Below are positions 1 to 11,028 of a stretch of DNA of 64,000 bases, piece after piece. Source of the stretch: Galeopsis tetrahit. Lineage: Eukaryota > Streptophyta > Magnoliopsida > Lamiales > Lamiaceae. Where the stretch lies: NCBI GenBank assembly GCA_963675135.1, contig OY776120.1:12738001-12802000 (forward strand), in the 5' to 3' direction. The translations under genes were made by a program, and so were the position numbers. The notes under the pieces were generated by a model. It saw only the letters and a list, made by a program, of their open reading frames with translations. It was not told the origin of the DNA and searched no databases. Each line of letters begins with the position of its first letter. Positions within the stretch are counted from its first letter, which is position 1.

Positions 1-464
1 ATCTGTTTTATCTTTGGATGTGTCTAGGGTTTATTTTTCGGAAATCAGTGTATCGTTATGTGTATTCAAAGTTAAAGAATTGACGTATCTCGAATTCCGT
101 CAAGTAACGTGTCGTTAATCCTTCTTTAGGTGGCCAATGTCTTAGCCTTATACTTTTGCACAAATGAAATTTGTGGGTATTGTTGTGGGCATATATGTTT
201 GTATCGGTCCCGAAACAATTTAAACATGTGTAAAACTAATAGGGCCTATTCGTGGGTGTGGGCAATACGGTGTACAAACAACGTTTCATGAAAATTCCAG
301 ACCTTCATAACTGCATAGATATTAAAAACATAAAATATTTAAGTTCAACCTATGAATTTGAACATCACAGGTAAAACACAGAGTAGTAGTGCCAAGACAA
401 GAAAATTATGAAACCTAGTTAGCTCTTCAATTTTTCCAGCTTGGAAGGCTATTTCAGACGACTG
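1..464. other. Intergenic, no gene seen
   Basis: No convincing reading frame or RNA gene was found here. It lies downstream (on the minus strand) of the broken GRF zinc-finger gene. Confidence 0.5.
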
Positions 465-839
465 TTAGTCACATTCTTCCTTCAAAATCTCTAGGCCTTC
501 TTGCGCTTGTTTAAGCTTGTTCGTGACTAAATGGTTTTCAAGCAAGAGAGAGTCGATTTTCTCCACCATGTCTGGAAACATTCCTTGTGGAAACCTCCAG
601 AGCCCGGATGTTTCATGTTCATCAACCCAAACAACAAAATCACAACCAAAACCGTCACGTGCATCGTAACAACTGTAAAAAAGTCTTCCCTTGTTTTCTC
701 TTGCTTCGAAACGCACATAAGAGCCTCTTTTCCACAGTCGCATAACACACGTTTCCCCCTCTGTGTGGACATGATTGTGTGTTTTCTGTGTGTGTGTGAA
801 GTGGCAATGTATGGTTGGAGTGTGTATATATATAGTCAA
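465..839 (-). pseudogene. GRF-type zinc-finger protein, frameshifted
   Basis: Two overlapping minus-strand frames together carry a GRF zinc-finger signature. The upstream frame, from about position 772, gives CDCGKEALMCVSKQE. The second frame then gives NKGRLFYSC and CDFVVWVDE. The pattern CxCG...GRxFYxC...CxFVVWxDE is that of plant GRF domains, and a short coiled-coil-like tail (LLLENHLVTNKLKQAQEGLE) follows. The change of frame falls near 690-712, so a single-base indel has probably broken the gene. Plant GRF proteins of this size often sit in or beside transposons, and this one lies next to a transposon-type Ulp1 gene on the same strand. A sequencing error at the shift cannot be excluded. 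Confidence 0.6.
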
Positions 840-1098
840 TTAGTCACACTGAAATTTCCCTCCATTATGGTACCAATTTTCCCTCCAATATTGGTATTTC
901 CCTCCAATATGACCTCTAATTTTCCCTCCAAATAATTTACCCTCCATATGTTCCAGATGGTCGATTTTAAAGTTTCAAACAAGCAACATAACCTAATTAA
1001 CATTCAATACAAATATGTCTTCTTACAAAACACAATTCGATACAAAAGAGTTCATCACCAATAACATAGGTGGGTTTAGGGGTGGGCATTTTAGTCGG
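840..1098. other. Intergenic, short pyrimidine-rich repeats
   Basis: Positions about 855-955 hold several short near-repeats of the type TTTTCCCTCCAATAT. No coding potential was seen. Confidence 0.4.
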
Positions 1099-4000
1099 CT
1101 ATTCAAATTTAATGCTATTTTCGTTTAGTAACTCAACACAATAGGCCTTTCGATACCATTCACACATTTGTGGGACGATGTCTTGCAAATCTTGCCCCGT
1201 GGCCATACATTCTAACATCTTAATGCATAATATCCCACAGTCACTACCGTTTCTCTGTTGGGGTGTTTGTTTATAAAAACAAACATCCCATACTTTCTTT
1301 GCATTTCTGGAATCCCTCTTGCCCTTCCATACGTCTCCTTCCAAGCATAAGCTAGGCAATAGTTCGGCAATCTTTGTGAACAGTCGCTTGATTTGTGGAT
1401 CAGGACGACGACCCATAAGAGAAACATAGATTTGGATCCTCTCTTCCTGAACAATGAACTGATATAAGACCCAATGGTTTTTCTTGACGTGTGCGATCCC
1501 GAACACATACTCAACATCCGCCCATGGACGTCTGTATCCAATTTTTGGTCGGCGGCCTATGACATATTCAAGTATACGACTTTCCTTTTTAGACCAAACC
1601 CACTCGTCAGCATGTGACCGTTTCCATGAGTCATAACACCTCGTCGTGAGTAGCGCCTGTTTGTCATACGTAATGTTACACAATCGTCACTATTGGACAA
1701 TCATAAATTAATATAAAACATAGCTAACACTTACAGCCACGCTAGCATCAACAACTGTCCAGTTGTCCAAGAAACTCGATGGCCACATCTCTACCTTGCG
1801 TAACAGGAGATGTATGAGCGCGTCAACGTGCTACAAGATAAAAAATGTGTAAGTTCTCCAAGTCCAATAACACTTAGGAATGATGCGAATAAACACGGGC
1901 TAACCTCATTTGAAAGCAATCCTGTTTCACTCCATATATCTTTGAACCAAGCCGGCTTCACCCACGGGATACATTTCACAGATAATGTCACTTGCGTATC
2001 TAGCTTGTGGTTAGCCGCCCACCATTCTGAAAAGTTGTGTACAGCCAGCCGAATGTCTGAGTTACTTAGTGGATTGTATATAACTTTATCAGTTTCAATC
2101 ATCTCCACATAAGGAACTATCTGAAGTAGCTAGACACAAACAAGAGATAACGTCATTGATGCATGAATTTGTAATTGTAACATATTTGAAACAGTTAATG
2201 AAGAGTGTGTTACATTCTCATCTATGGTCGGTGCATCAACCGTCAAATCCCTCTTCGAACACTCGCTACTAGGGTCATCCTAAAAATACGATCAACAAGA
2301 GATAACGTCATTGATGCATGAATTTGTAATTGTAAAATATTTGAAACAGTTAATGAAGAGTGTGTTACATTCTCATCTACGGAGGGTGCATCAACCGTCA
2401 CACCCCCCCTTCAAACACTCGCTACTAGTGTGACCCTAAAAATACGATCAACATTAGCACGGGATGTAAAATAGGTTATTACGTAACGTTGTCTTTTCCG
2501 ATAATTAAAAAATACCTGCTTGAAATTAACATTTTTGTCTTCATCAACTTGTTCATCACCACCATCGGCGAACTCAGCTCTGTTAGCTTCTCGTCCTTCG
2601 TCAGCAACAACATCAACGCCTGCTTGTCCATCGTCAACATCAACATCTTCACCACCATCCTTGGCATACTCAGCTGTGTTATCTTCTCGCCCTTCATCTC
2701 CAATAAAATCAACATCTTCACCACCTTCCTTAGCATACTCAGCTCTGTTATCTTCTCGCCCTTCATCTCCAATAAAATCAACATCTTCACCACCTTCCTT
2801 GGCATACTCAGCTCTGTTATCTTCTCGCCCTTCATCTCCAATAACATCAACATCTTCACCACCTTCCTTGGCATACTCAGCTCTGTTATCTTCTCGCCCT
2901 TCATCTCCAATAACATCAACATCTTCACCACCATCCTTGGCATACTCAGTTGTGTTATCTTCTCGCCCTTCATCACCACCATCAATGTCTACTCGTCCTT
3001 CATCGTCATCAACCAATTTGACATTCTCCTTATTCACTTTATTTTTCTCACTTGGAATTCCCTCACCTCTGTCTTCTGTATGAACAGATGGGTCAATGCC
3101 AAGCTTCACACAAATCCTGTTCAACAAATTCTCCAAACTAACTTGCATTTTGTCAATCGTATTCAAACGTGCGATAACCGTTTTACGGAAGCCCTTTACC
3201 TTTGAGTAGTTTGGTTCAACTGCTTCTGTTTCATTCAACTTTTCAGTCGGTTCCACTTGTTCATCCTTAGTCTGTCCCCTTCCCTCTTTTCTGGGTACCT
3301 TTTCACGCCCTCGAGCCCCACCATCTACACTCGGAGCCTTCCTCTTACGAGTCAAACGAATTGGTTCATCATGCTTCTCCATTTTATAGAGTTCCTCTTC
3401 CCAACTGATGGCACTAACATAAGATGATAATTTTGCCTCAGTTTTTGAAGGCTCCAACTTACTAACAACATGCATCTGCAAACGAATCCACCAAGCTTTT
3501 AAAATAGTGTACACAAATAATTGAAATCAACATAATATGTAAACATTTGAACTTACATTGTCTGCAGTGCGATCCTGTCCCTTCAACCTCGGAAAACATT
3601 TCTTGCGGAGATCACCAAATCGAACCACACCATCAGCAGAACTCCATCTCACCATGCGAGGATTAGAACACCTTCGTCGGGTTATAGGCTTCGCACACAA
3701 CGATGCAATGCTCTGCATTGTCTCATATGCCCATACTTGTAGTGCATAAGTAAAACCACAAACATCAATAAACATTCTTGAATCCCCTCTTTTTTTTCCA
3801 TCAGACTTATTGCTTCCCCTCCCCTTCTCCTGTTGTTTAAGAGACATAAACTTCGACCTAATGTCTTGAACAAGAAACTCGAATGCAACGCGACCCCATG
3901 GATAACTATTGAACTCATCCAAGTTATCAATAAGGGCCACATATTCAAGATCAACCTTCTTCGATGACTTATGTCTAACAAGTAGTATACCATAAAGCAC

Positions 4001-4453
4001 CAACAACAAAGCCAATTGCAGAGACTGTTCAGAATCAAGATCCTTCCTACATTTATCTAAAAAGGCTTCCTCAATTTGACTTACTGTTATGTATGTTGTA
4101 CATTTGAAAACCTTTTTGTGAAGTACGGATGTAGTGGGTAATGGGGACTTTGGACCAAATTGCAATCCCGTAACTAACGCAAATTCTCTCGGCCCAAACT
4201 CAGCTTTAGTTTTGTTTATGTGGAAAATTAACTTTTCTCCCTGGCTACACAGTTCTTGTTTATATAACAAATGAAGATAGAGTTGACCCTGAAATGCGAG
4301 TTCTTGCAATTCCATGAATTGTCCAAAACAACTAGCACGGAATTGAGCTCTGTTTCTTACACTAAGATTACTTATAACAGTATCTATGATGCTTAATTCT
4401 GACCTATTGCTAACCCCAACAGCAAAGGTCGGTTCAATGCTATTCGTAGCCAT
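1099..4453 (-). CDS. DUF1985 - Ulp1 (C48) peptidase gene, transposon-type
   Basis: A six-exon model keeps frame at every GT/AG junction: 4453-3557 (DUF1985-like domain, LVTGLQFGP), 3475-2516 (linker with acidic 23-residue repeats), 2279-2214, 2120-1905, 1830-1735, and the Ulp1 exon 1683-1099. The Ulp1 part shows the His region (KKNHWVLYQF) and the Gln/Cys region (QQRNGSDCGILC). Where these peptidases normally have Y-D-S, this one reads IYVSLMG, so the catalytic Asp appears to be Val. The only obvious acceptor for the last exon (just above 1692) leads straight into an in-frame TGA, so the gene may be broken there. DUF1985-Ulp1 genes are typical cargo of Mutator-like (Kaonashi-type) elements in plants. 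The encoded protein would be about 940 residues and would act, if active, as a SUMO-type protease. Confidence 0.7.
2141..2450. repeat. 155-bp tandem duplication containing a small exon
   Basis: Two copies (2141-2295 and 2296-2450) duplicate a 22-codon exon of the DUF1985-Ulp1 gene with its flanking intron. The copy at 2214-2279 is open. The other copy has one extra G in a G-run and runs into a stop codon, so it can only be skipped. Confidence 0.85.
2640..2990. repeat. 69-bp coding minisatellite (acidic 23-residue repeats)
   Basis: About five tandem units of 69 bp lie inside the linker exon of the DUF1985-Ulp1 gene. On the minus strand each unit encodes GDEGREDNRAEYAKEGGEDV plus three more residues. 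Because 69 is a multiple of three, changes in copy number keep the frame. Confidence 0.9.
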
Positions 4454-5543
4454 TAATAAAACCTGTTAAATAACAGATAGTTTCATAAGGTACAAACATA
4501 AATACGAGATTGGGCTATTGTGGAATTTTACAATAGAGTGGGAACTAGATAATATCCCCACACAAAAATGTCAATTGAATATATGGCAATGACAGATGAG
4601 CAAAATAGTGATTTTCCACAAAATCTAACCTCGAATTTGCTTAACGCGAGGAACGATTGACAAACAAGCGTGAAATGCGAGTTGTTTCCGAAACCAAACA
4701 CGAGATGCTTAATGGACCAAAACGTGCTATCCTCGATGGGAAGCTTGTTAATCAGATGAACGCAAATTTAGGTGAGGGATTTTTTTTTGGCGCGCAGAGT
4801 AGTGGATTAGGGTTTATGTCTGTTGGAGTGGGAGTGTATTAATTGAATAAGTGAGTCGAGTTTACTCGCGAGCTACTCGTGCTCGACTCGAAAAAAGATC
4901 GAAATCGACTCGAAGTTAATCGAGTTCGAGTTTGAACAATATTTACTATTTTGCCATTAATATATAATTTATATTTATATAGGAGTAATCGAGTCGAGTT
5001 GAGCTAGAGTTTATCGAGTTTCTTATCGAGTCGAGCTCGATCTTTAAAATTTTAGGCTAGTCCGAGTCGAGTCGAGTTTCGAGCTTCGAGTATAACAATT
5101 GAAAATGAAAACGGGATTATTTCAATCTCGAAATGAAAAAATTGAAAATATATGTGGGCCTTAAAGTTGACATAAATGTAGGCCTTAAAGTTGAGTTGTA
5201 CTTAATTAATTTCTTGGAATATGATCAAGGTGTAACCAAACAACAAAATATGTATTATCAACTACGGACAATTTAATTTTATGGACTGCAACCACCCTTT
5301 TACATGATTTTATTAACTCCAAGCACATTAAGCATGATTAACTGGTTCACAAAATACATAAAACGTCGCAGTTTCGAAACAAAATCTAAAATTCAAATTC
5401 CTTGGAATCACAAACGACGCAACCTGTCTATTCCTACTTTTCGTTTATTTGAAAAGGGGTTATGGTGTTGCAGACCACTTTCTCACAATCACACAAAGAA
5501 GATAACTTTCAGACAAAGTATTTTATCGCCATTTTTAGTAGAT
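4454..5543. repeat. Intergenic with a GAGTCGAG/CTCGACTC-rich palindromic repeat
   Basis: Positions about 4850-5095 hold inverted GAGTCGAG- and CTCGACTC-rich arms around an AT-rich centre (about 4935-4985). This looks like a foldback or MITE-type repeat; exact ends and target duplication were not found. The remainder up to the F-box ATG is AT-rich. An upstream in-frame extension from 5304 has no domain character and is probably leader. Confidence 0.5.
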
Positions 5544-6635
5544 ATGAGCCGTCAAAGAAGGTCCATGGTGCCAACCCTACCGTTCGAGTTGATTTGGGAG
5601 TTCCTCTCTCTGCTTCCGGCTTTGCATGTTGTGAAATGCTCGATTGTGTGTAGGGCCTGGAGATCTCTGACTGAAACACCGGCGTTCGTGAGGCACCATT
5701 TACGCCAGATGAACACTCAGAATAAGTTTGGATACATTCTAGATCAAGAAAGCAGAAGGCCATTAATAGAGGTAAGACGAGATGATCAGACGGGTGGAGG
5801 CAACGAAAGGGTTTTGATCAGCGGTGTGGAGAAGGCGTTCGAGATAGTTGGAAGTTGCAATGGACTTCTTTGTGCGCTCGGGCTCGAAGAGACCATTTTC
5901 TTATGGAATCCAACAACAAATCGTCATCGGGTACTTCCATCGCATAACATTCCCTTTACATCGACTCTTAGTAGAGCAACGTTGTCGTTCGGATTGGGCT
6001 ATCATGAAGACACGGATAAGTATAAGGTTGTACGAAAAGTAATGTTCACGGGATCAAATCAGGGTCCCTACTTGTCGATTTATTCTAGTAGAAGCAATCG
6101 TTGGAATGATTTGGGGTTTTTTGGGGATATGGAATGTTTATCGGAACCAGGTGTTTATGTGAAGGGTGCTCTTCATCGGCTGGTATCATGGGGTCCTAAC
6201 AGTCATCAGGTGGCTGCATTTGATTTGGGGTCGGAGCAGTTCACAATCATACAAACCCCCGGTGACGCATTAGACCCGGGGTTCCCTTGTAACATTGGTG
6301 CGTTGGATAACGACACCCTAGTACATTACTCCGGATACTACTTTTTTCAAAACCGTATTAATTTCTGGATTCTTCGGGAATACGGAGACTACAATTCGTG
6401 GACGCAGATAACAATGGATGATCAGAGTTGGAGGGATATCGGGGGATTGGTGAGAATCCAGCCGATTCGGTTCATGAAACCGGATGATTCGAAGATCCTA
6501 ATGAGGATTGATCCCATAGGTACGTATGGTTATTGGGACATCGAAGAAAACAGGTTCTACGAGGTAGAATATGATGTAATTGTGCCTGGACACTGCACAC
6601 TTAACACATACATTGAATCCATTGAGGTTCCATAG
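5544..6635 (+). CDS. F-box protein with F-box-associated (FBA) domain
   Basis: Single-exon gene of 363 residues from the ATG at 5544, followed at once by MSRQRRSMVPTLPFELIWEF. The frame is open back to 5304, but the 80 extra residues look like translated leader, so the start at 5544 is preferred. The F-box spans about residues 8-50 (LPFELIWEFLSLLP, VVKCSIVCRAWRSL). It is followed by an FBA-type domain with the hallmarks GSCNGLLC, LWNPTTNRHRVLP, GLGYHEDTDKYKVV, YSSRSNRWNDLG and VKGALHRLVSW. Such proteins are substrate receptors of SCF (SKP1-cullin-F-box) ubiquitin ligases; the substrate cannot be told from sequence. Length and domain order are normal and no lesion is seen. Confidence 0.9.
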   Translation: MSRQRRSMVPTLPFELIWEFLSLLPALHVVKCSIVCRAWRSLTETPAFVRHHLRQMNTQNKFGYILDQESRRPLIEVRRDDQTGGGNERVLISGVEKAFEIVGSCNGLLCALGLEETIFLWNPTTNRHRVLPSHNIPFTSTLSRATLSFGLGYHEDTDKYKVVRKVMFTGSNQGPYLSIYSSRSNRWNDLGFFGDMECLSEPGVYVKGALHRLVSWGPNSHQVAAFDLGSEQFTIIQTPGDALDPGFPCNIGALDNDTLVHYSGYYFFQNRINFWILREYGDYNSWTQITMDDQSWRDIGGLVRIQPIRFMKPDDSKILMRIDPIGTYGYWDIEENRFYEVEYDVIVPGHCTLNTYIESIEVP

Positions 6636-6820
6636 TAATGTGTGTTGAATGTGCTTGGTTTTGAAATGCATTACAATGATGTAGTAGAAGAATGTTTTTT
6701 TGTTTTTGGCATGTATAATATAGAATAGAACGTAGTTTCTGAAATGTGGTGCACAGAACAAGTGTAATATGGTTGTTGTTATTTGGTAAAATAGTGTTGC
6801 TCCACTTTGTGCATAGTTTG

Positions 6821-7058
6821 GTTGGTTTAGTTGAAAACACTCTTATTCCCACGCAAATAATCACACAAGAGTAGAAATTTAAACAACAATCATTGGTTGG
6901 TTTAGTTGAAAACACTCTTATTCCCACACAAATAATCACACAAGAGTAGAAATTTAAACAACAATCATAGGTTGGTTTAGTTGAAAACACTCTTATTCTC
7001 ACGCAAATAATCACATAAGAGTAGAAATTTAAACAACAATCATTGGTTGGTTAAGTTG
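6821..7058. repeat. 75-bp tandem repeat, three full copies plus a partial
   Basis: Units start at 6821, 6896 and 6971, and a partial fourth starts at 7046, each with GTTGGTT(T/A)AG. Copies differ by only a few bases, so the array is young. It starts 185 bp past the F-box stop codon and may lie in the 3' UTR. Confidence 0.93.
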
Positions 7059-7635
7059 GAAATACATAGTCTAACATGTGTTTTGGATCCACCAAGAATA
7101 CGTCAAATGCAAGTGATAATGCTCAAACTGATGGTGTTTGTAATTGACCATTGTCTCAAACAATCGACAAACATGTAGTACACATGTGTATGGGACACCA
7201 ACACAAGTAAATCAATCCACAACAAAACAAGTGTGAATTGATGACTTCAACCACAAATATCAATGACTCAACTCCAACTTCAACCAACAAAACATATGTT
7301 GAGTCCTTTATACCAAGACAAGACCCATTCATGATGTGTTTATACCAAGTCAAGAGCATCCATTTAACTAAAATCATTGATGAGCAGTTGCACATACAGC
7401 CAAAATGCATTCACATTAAACCATCCTAAATAATCAAATGTCTACACCGATCAACCGTAGAGTCCAAAAGGTACTCAACAAGAGTCATTAACATGATCCA
7501 AAAGAAACGAGAGTAGTGAATAGGTTATCCAACAACAACAGTATGAATAGTTAGTAGAGTTAAATAGAGTATCATCTCAGTCAACGGACCAGCTTCAAAA
7601 TACTTAATAAGACGTCAACAACCTGCCTTCTGCCT
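7059..7635. other. Intergenic, no gene seen
   Basis: Convergent intergenic region between the F-box gene (plus) and the Myb/SANT gene (minus). It presumably contains both 3' UTRs. Short open frames here have no recognisable domains. Confidence 0.5.
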
Positions 7636-8753
7636 TCACATCCTAAAATCTCCGGAAAGTAACCGGTGCACAAACCGAGCACGAGCTTCATCTGGAAATC
7701 CCATGAACATCTCAAGAAGGCCACTATTTTGAACAAGAAGCCTTGCTGTGTCAATCCTTTCATCAATCGTCAATGCTGGAATTTCACCAAGCATGTTGTA
7801 TATGTGACACCGTTGCGCACCCAGACTTGACTCGTATTTAAACACATCACAAATGACATCTAGTCGCTTGTCAGAAGAGGTGGCCATCTGTCCAAGGACG
7901 TCTATCAAGGGATCTTCAGAATTGACCACAAAAGAGCTACGCTTCCTCGAATTAGTGGGACGACGACCATTCGTGGGTGTCGGAACCTGAGTTTCTGAGT
8001 CTTTATCCATCGAACCATGCATCTGATCCGGGTTGCCATTAGCCTCAAAGTTTGAATTCCCACCTTGTGCTGCCTGGGATTCGAAGGGCACATCGTCGTT
8101 ATGTTCAGGAATGTCATCAACAAGAGAAGTAAATGCTTCATACACATCCTCGGCTCCCTCACCAGTCGCCCGATCATTCCCAAAGACCTCAATCCAGTCA
8201 TCATACATTGGCCAAGGCTTAAAGCGCATAGTCGCGGCACTTGGATCCTTCTAAACAAACATACAGTTAACGAGTTAGACGGAAAATACAATGAACAAAA
8301 CCGTATTTTACAGAACACACCAATTTTAATTTTTTTTTTGGATGCCTTAACAATCTTCTCCCACATGTCATTGTTGCAATCAATAAGGTGTGTCGTGGTG
8401 TTGAAACCAATGCCGGAGTTATCAGTCAGCATTGTCTTGATAGAACCGTAATACCTTTTCCACATGACAATCTTCGAGTTTATGTGAGGATTGGCACGAA
8501 TGTCAGTGCCAGGGAGCGCCTCCATCAACATTTCCTCCAGCTTTGTTTGGTACCCAGGTCTAAACCCGTTCTCAGACTTCCATCCTTCCAACACTAATTC
8601 TTTCAGCTTATCTAGCAACAATGACTCTTCGAGGTCAGTCCAGTTGCGTCGAGTCCTCTTCAATGAATCAGTCGTAGACTTCCTTGCTCTGGCTTTGTAC
8701 CTTCGTTTACCCTGTACGGGGGCTGTTGCAAAACTAGATCCCCCACCCTCCAT
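7636..8753 (-). CDS. Myb/SANT-like DNA-binding protein (Myb_DNA-bind_3 type)
   Basis: Two-exon model: 8753-8319 and 8250-7636, with a 68-bp intron. It gives about 349 residues in phase 0. A basic N-terminus (GKRRYKARARK) precedes the SANT-like domain at about residues 34-135 (RNWTDLEESLLLDKL, GWKSENGFRPGYQTKLE, KIVMWKRYYGSIKTML, FNTTTHLIDCNNDMWEKIVK). Exon 2 begins KDPSAATMRFKPWPMYDDW, the conserved WP-Y-W block that follows this domain in plant relatives. The C-terminus (DEARARFVHRLLSGDF) is also typical. Such proteins are often ORF1-like relatives of PIF/Harbinger transposons, or domesticated from them. No transposase is visible nearby. The exact donor next to an A-run (8322-8340) is uncertain. 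Confidence 0.75.
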
Positions 8754-10634
8754 CTACAGTCGTATTAAACAACAAGCAATCAAAAACCAAAACAACACTA
8801 GCATATGTAAACCCATATCATCGACAATCATAAACTCCAACAAACCCATATAATCATAAACCCATATGTAATCGGGTGTGAAAGACAAATAATAAGACCT
8901 AAACCACTGTGAGCATACAATCGGAAATGAAAGACAGTTATTAAGCCCTAATCCATAAAATGATAGTCCAACGAAGTGAAATAAACTAAAACATTGCAAA
9001 AAATTGAAAATTTCTCGAAAAAACGAAGAGAAAGTACCAAATTACCTGGAATAAAATGCGTAACTCGACAAGGGAGAAAAAAGAAGATGGCACCTGAACA
9101 GGGAAAAGGGATTAGCGGCGGCAAAAAAAAATGACGACGGCCGGAAACGGAAATAGTCTGAAGGAGGGAGGGTGAGCACCAAGGGTTTATGTGTGGAATT
9201 AATCGTTTTCCCGCTGAAGAACCAAGTGAGAAGTGTGAGAGAGAAGCTTCCCAAAAAATGATTTATTTGGCTATGTAATGTTGAGAGAGAAATAATATTA
9301 CGTATCAAACGATGTATTGATGCCTGTATAACGAGGGTAGAGTTGTCTTTTCATCATTTTTCACAATTTATATGGTGGGGTATGCATTCTATCAAACAAA
9401 AAATAATTTTATACACTGGTTAATACACTCTATCACACAAGAATTAACATAATTCATGGTTTTTAGTACCACTTTTTGTATTTTCTCAAACAAGAATTTG
9501 ATTTAATACATCACTTATACACCTCTTCCTATATTAAATTATATTGAGGACCCCTTATACACCCCTTTTCCGCATAATTTTATTTTGTGTATCAAACGCA
9601 CCCTTAGTATAAGCACACTACTTTATATTACCCTTTAGTTCTCTATATTATTCTACAAACTTCTATCAGGACTACAAATTTCATCTTTAATGTTCATAAT
9701 TGTTCTATTACGAAAAAAATAATTTTGTATACTCAATAATATTTCATCACTTCTAATGTAATTCTCTTAATTTCAATTTCATAAAACAATTTTCTAGACA
9801 GTGACGGTGGAATTTAACTCAATCGTGATATCCATATCTTTTAACTTCAATCAATTTATATATGGTTTTCTTCTGCAAGATATAACACAAGCTAGCTTAA
9901 AAAATGTACAAAATTCAACAGTTATATAAATATTAGTATGTTGTATAGGATAATAATTTATTCTCAATCTCACGGAATATGCTGGTCTTGCACTAATAAA
10001 TACAATAATACACATTTATGTTGAGGCTGAAAATTACAACAATCCTAGTTACTTCCGAGTCAATGTTGATAATTAAAAATAAAAAGGAAAATAAGACCAA
10101 CTATTCAATTGGATTTTCCTAAAACTGGTACTGTTCCCCTGTTTTAATTTTTGTATTTCACATTATGTTATACCTCCTGAATTTATTAACACATGTTCGT
10201 TGTAATATTTACAATCTGTTTTTCTTTTTTAACCTTTTACAGATCATTCAAAAATCCATTATAATGCTTGCGTGAAAACTTGAATCCATAACTCAATTTT
10301 CGTTGCTCCAAGACAAAAGGATTTTTTTTACAAGCAATGTAAAATGTTAAATACCCAAGCAAAATATAAAGTATTATGACGTATATCGTAATTAGAGTTT
10401 AAAAATAATAACATTCCAATAAAAATGATTGATCACTTTAAAGATGCATGTGTCGCCTACCTTAAGGCTTTACAAGCAATGTTAAATATCCAAACAAAAT
10501 ATGGAGTATTATATTGTAATCAAAATTTGATATAGAGCCACTGCATATAAAGTATATGTGTAGTTAGCGTGCGTAATTTGTTAGAGATAATATTAAATTA
10601 AATATAATTTTTTTTATATAATTTTAATTAAATG
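8754..10634. other. AT-rich intergenic region with possible MITE remnants
   Basis: Contains the 5' leader of the Myb/SANT gene, then very AT-rich DNA. Positions 9300-9610 carry phrases such as GTATCAAACGCACCCTTAG and CCCCTTATACACC that resemble ends of small DNA transposons, but I could not match two ends or a target duplication. No coding sequence was seen. Confidence 0.45.
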
Positions 10635-10639
10635 AATTG
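10635..10639. repeat. Target-site duplication AATTG (left), copia element 1
   Basis: AATTG at 10635-10639 matches AATTG at 15777-15781 exactly. Five base pairs is the usual Ty1/copia duplication length. Confidence 0.9.
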
Positions 10640-11000
10640 TATTGAGAAAATGTATTTTCAGCTTATTTGCAAAGTGTCATATGTACACTATATATAGAAG
10701 GGGTAGGATTCTAGATCCTTCTAATCTAACTGCTTCTTTTTTTTTTTGATGGAAAGTTAAATACCCATCCCTTTTTTTCCCCTCCCCCATGACTCGAACC
10801 CAGGACCTAAGGCCTAGGTAGTGGTGCTCTAACCACTTGAGCTATCCCACCAATACTAACTAACAATACTAACTAACTGCTTCTTTTATCTAATGTTTCT
10901 ATACTTGCATGCATTGCATGCATAAGCTTTGCATGTGTATGATACGCATTGTTGTGCACATTGTTGTGTTGCTATGCACATTGCTGTGTTATACTTGATA
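10640..11000 (-). repeat. 3' LTR of copia element 1
   Basis: Shared with the other LTR from TATTGAGAAAATG to TACTTGATA. It is 361 bp here because a SINE of about 115 bp lies inside; without it the length agrees with the 260-bp partner allowing for a ~14-bp loss at the SINE site. Confidence 0.93.
10737..10851 (-). mobile_element. tRNA-derived SINE inserted in an LTR
   Basis: On the minus strand the element starts GGTGGGATAGCTCAAGTGG, containing a Pol III A box (TAGCTCAAGTGG). A B box (GGTTCGAGTC) follows, and it ends in an A-run (T-run 10737-10748 on the plus strand). The partner LTR lacks this block and has about 14 other bases in its place. The insertion therefore followed integration of the copia element. 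No clean target duplication was seen, perhaps because of a small deletion. Confidence 0.85.
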
Positions 11001-11028
11001 CGCCCCGGAAGAAACCAAGCCACCGTGA

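Noticed and set aside
2489..3205. Long plus-strand frames with repeated Ser/Pro/Ile-rich segments
   Set aside because: These are the antisense of the 69-bp minisatellite. Repeats with a period divisible by three stay open in several frames.
5304..5543. N-terminal extension of the F-box protein
   Set aside because: The 80 residues upstream of the ATG at 5544 have no F-box family counterpart and look like leader sequence.
7238..7429. Open frame starting MMTSTTNINDSTPT
   Set aside because: Short, low-complexity, overlapping an antisense frame, with no domain; intergenic.
9300..9610. Possible MITE next to the Myb/SANT gene
   Set aside because: Phrases look transposon-like, but I could not pair two inverted ends or find a target duplication.
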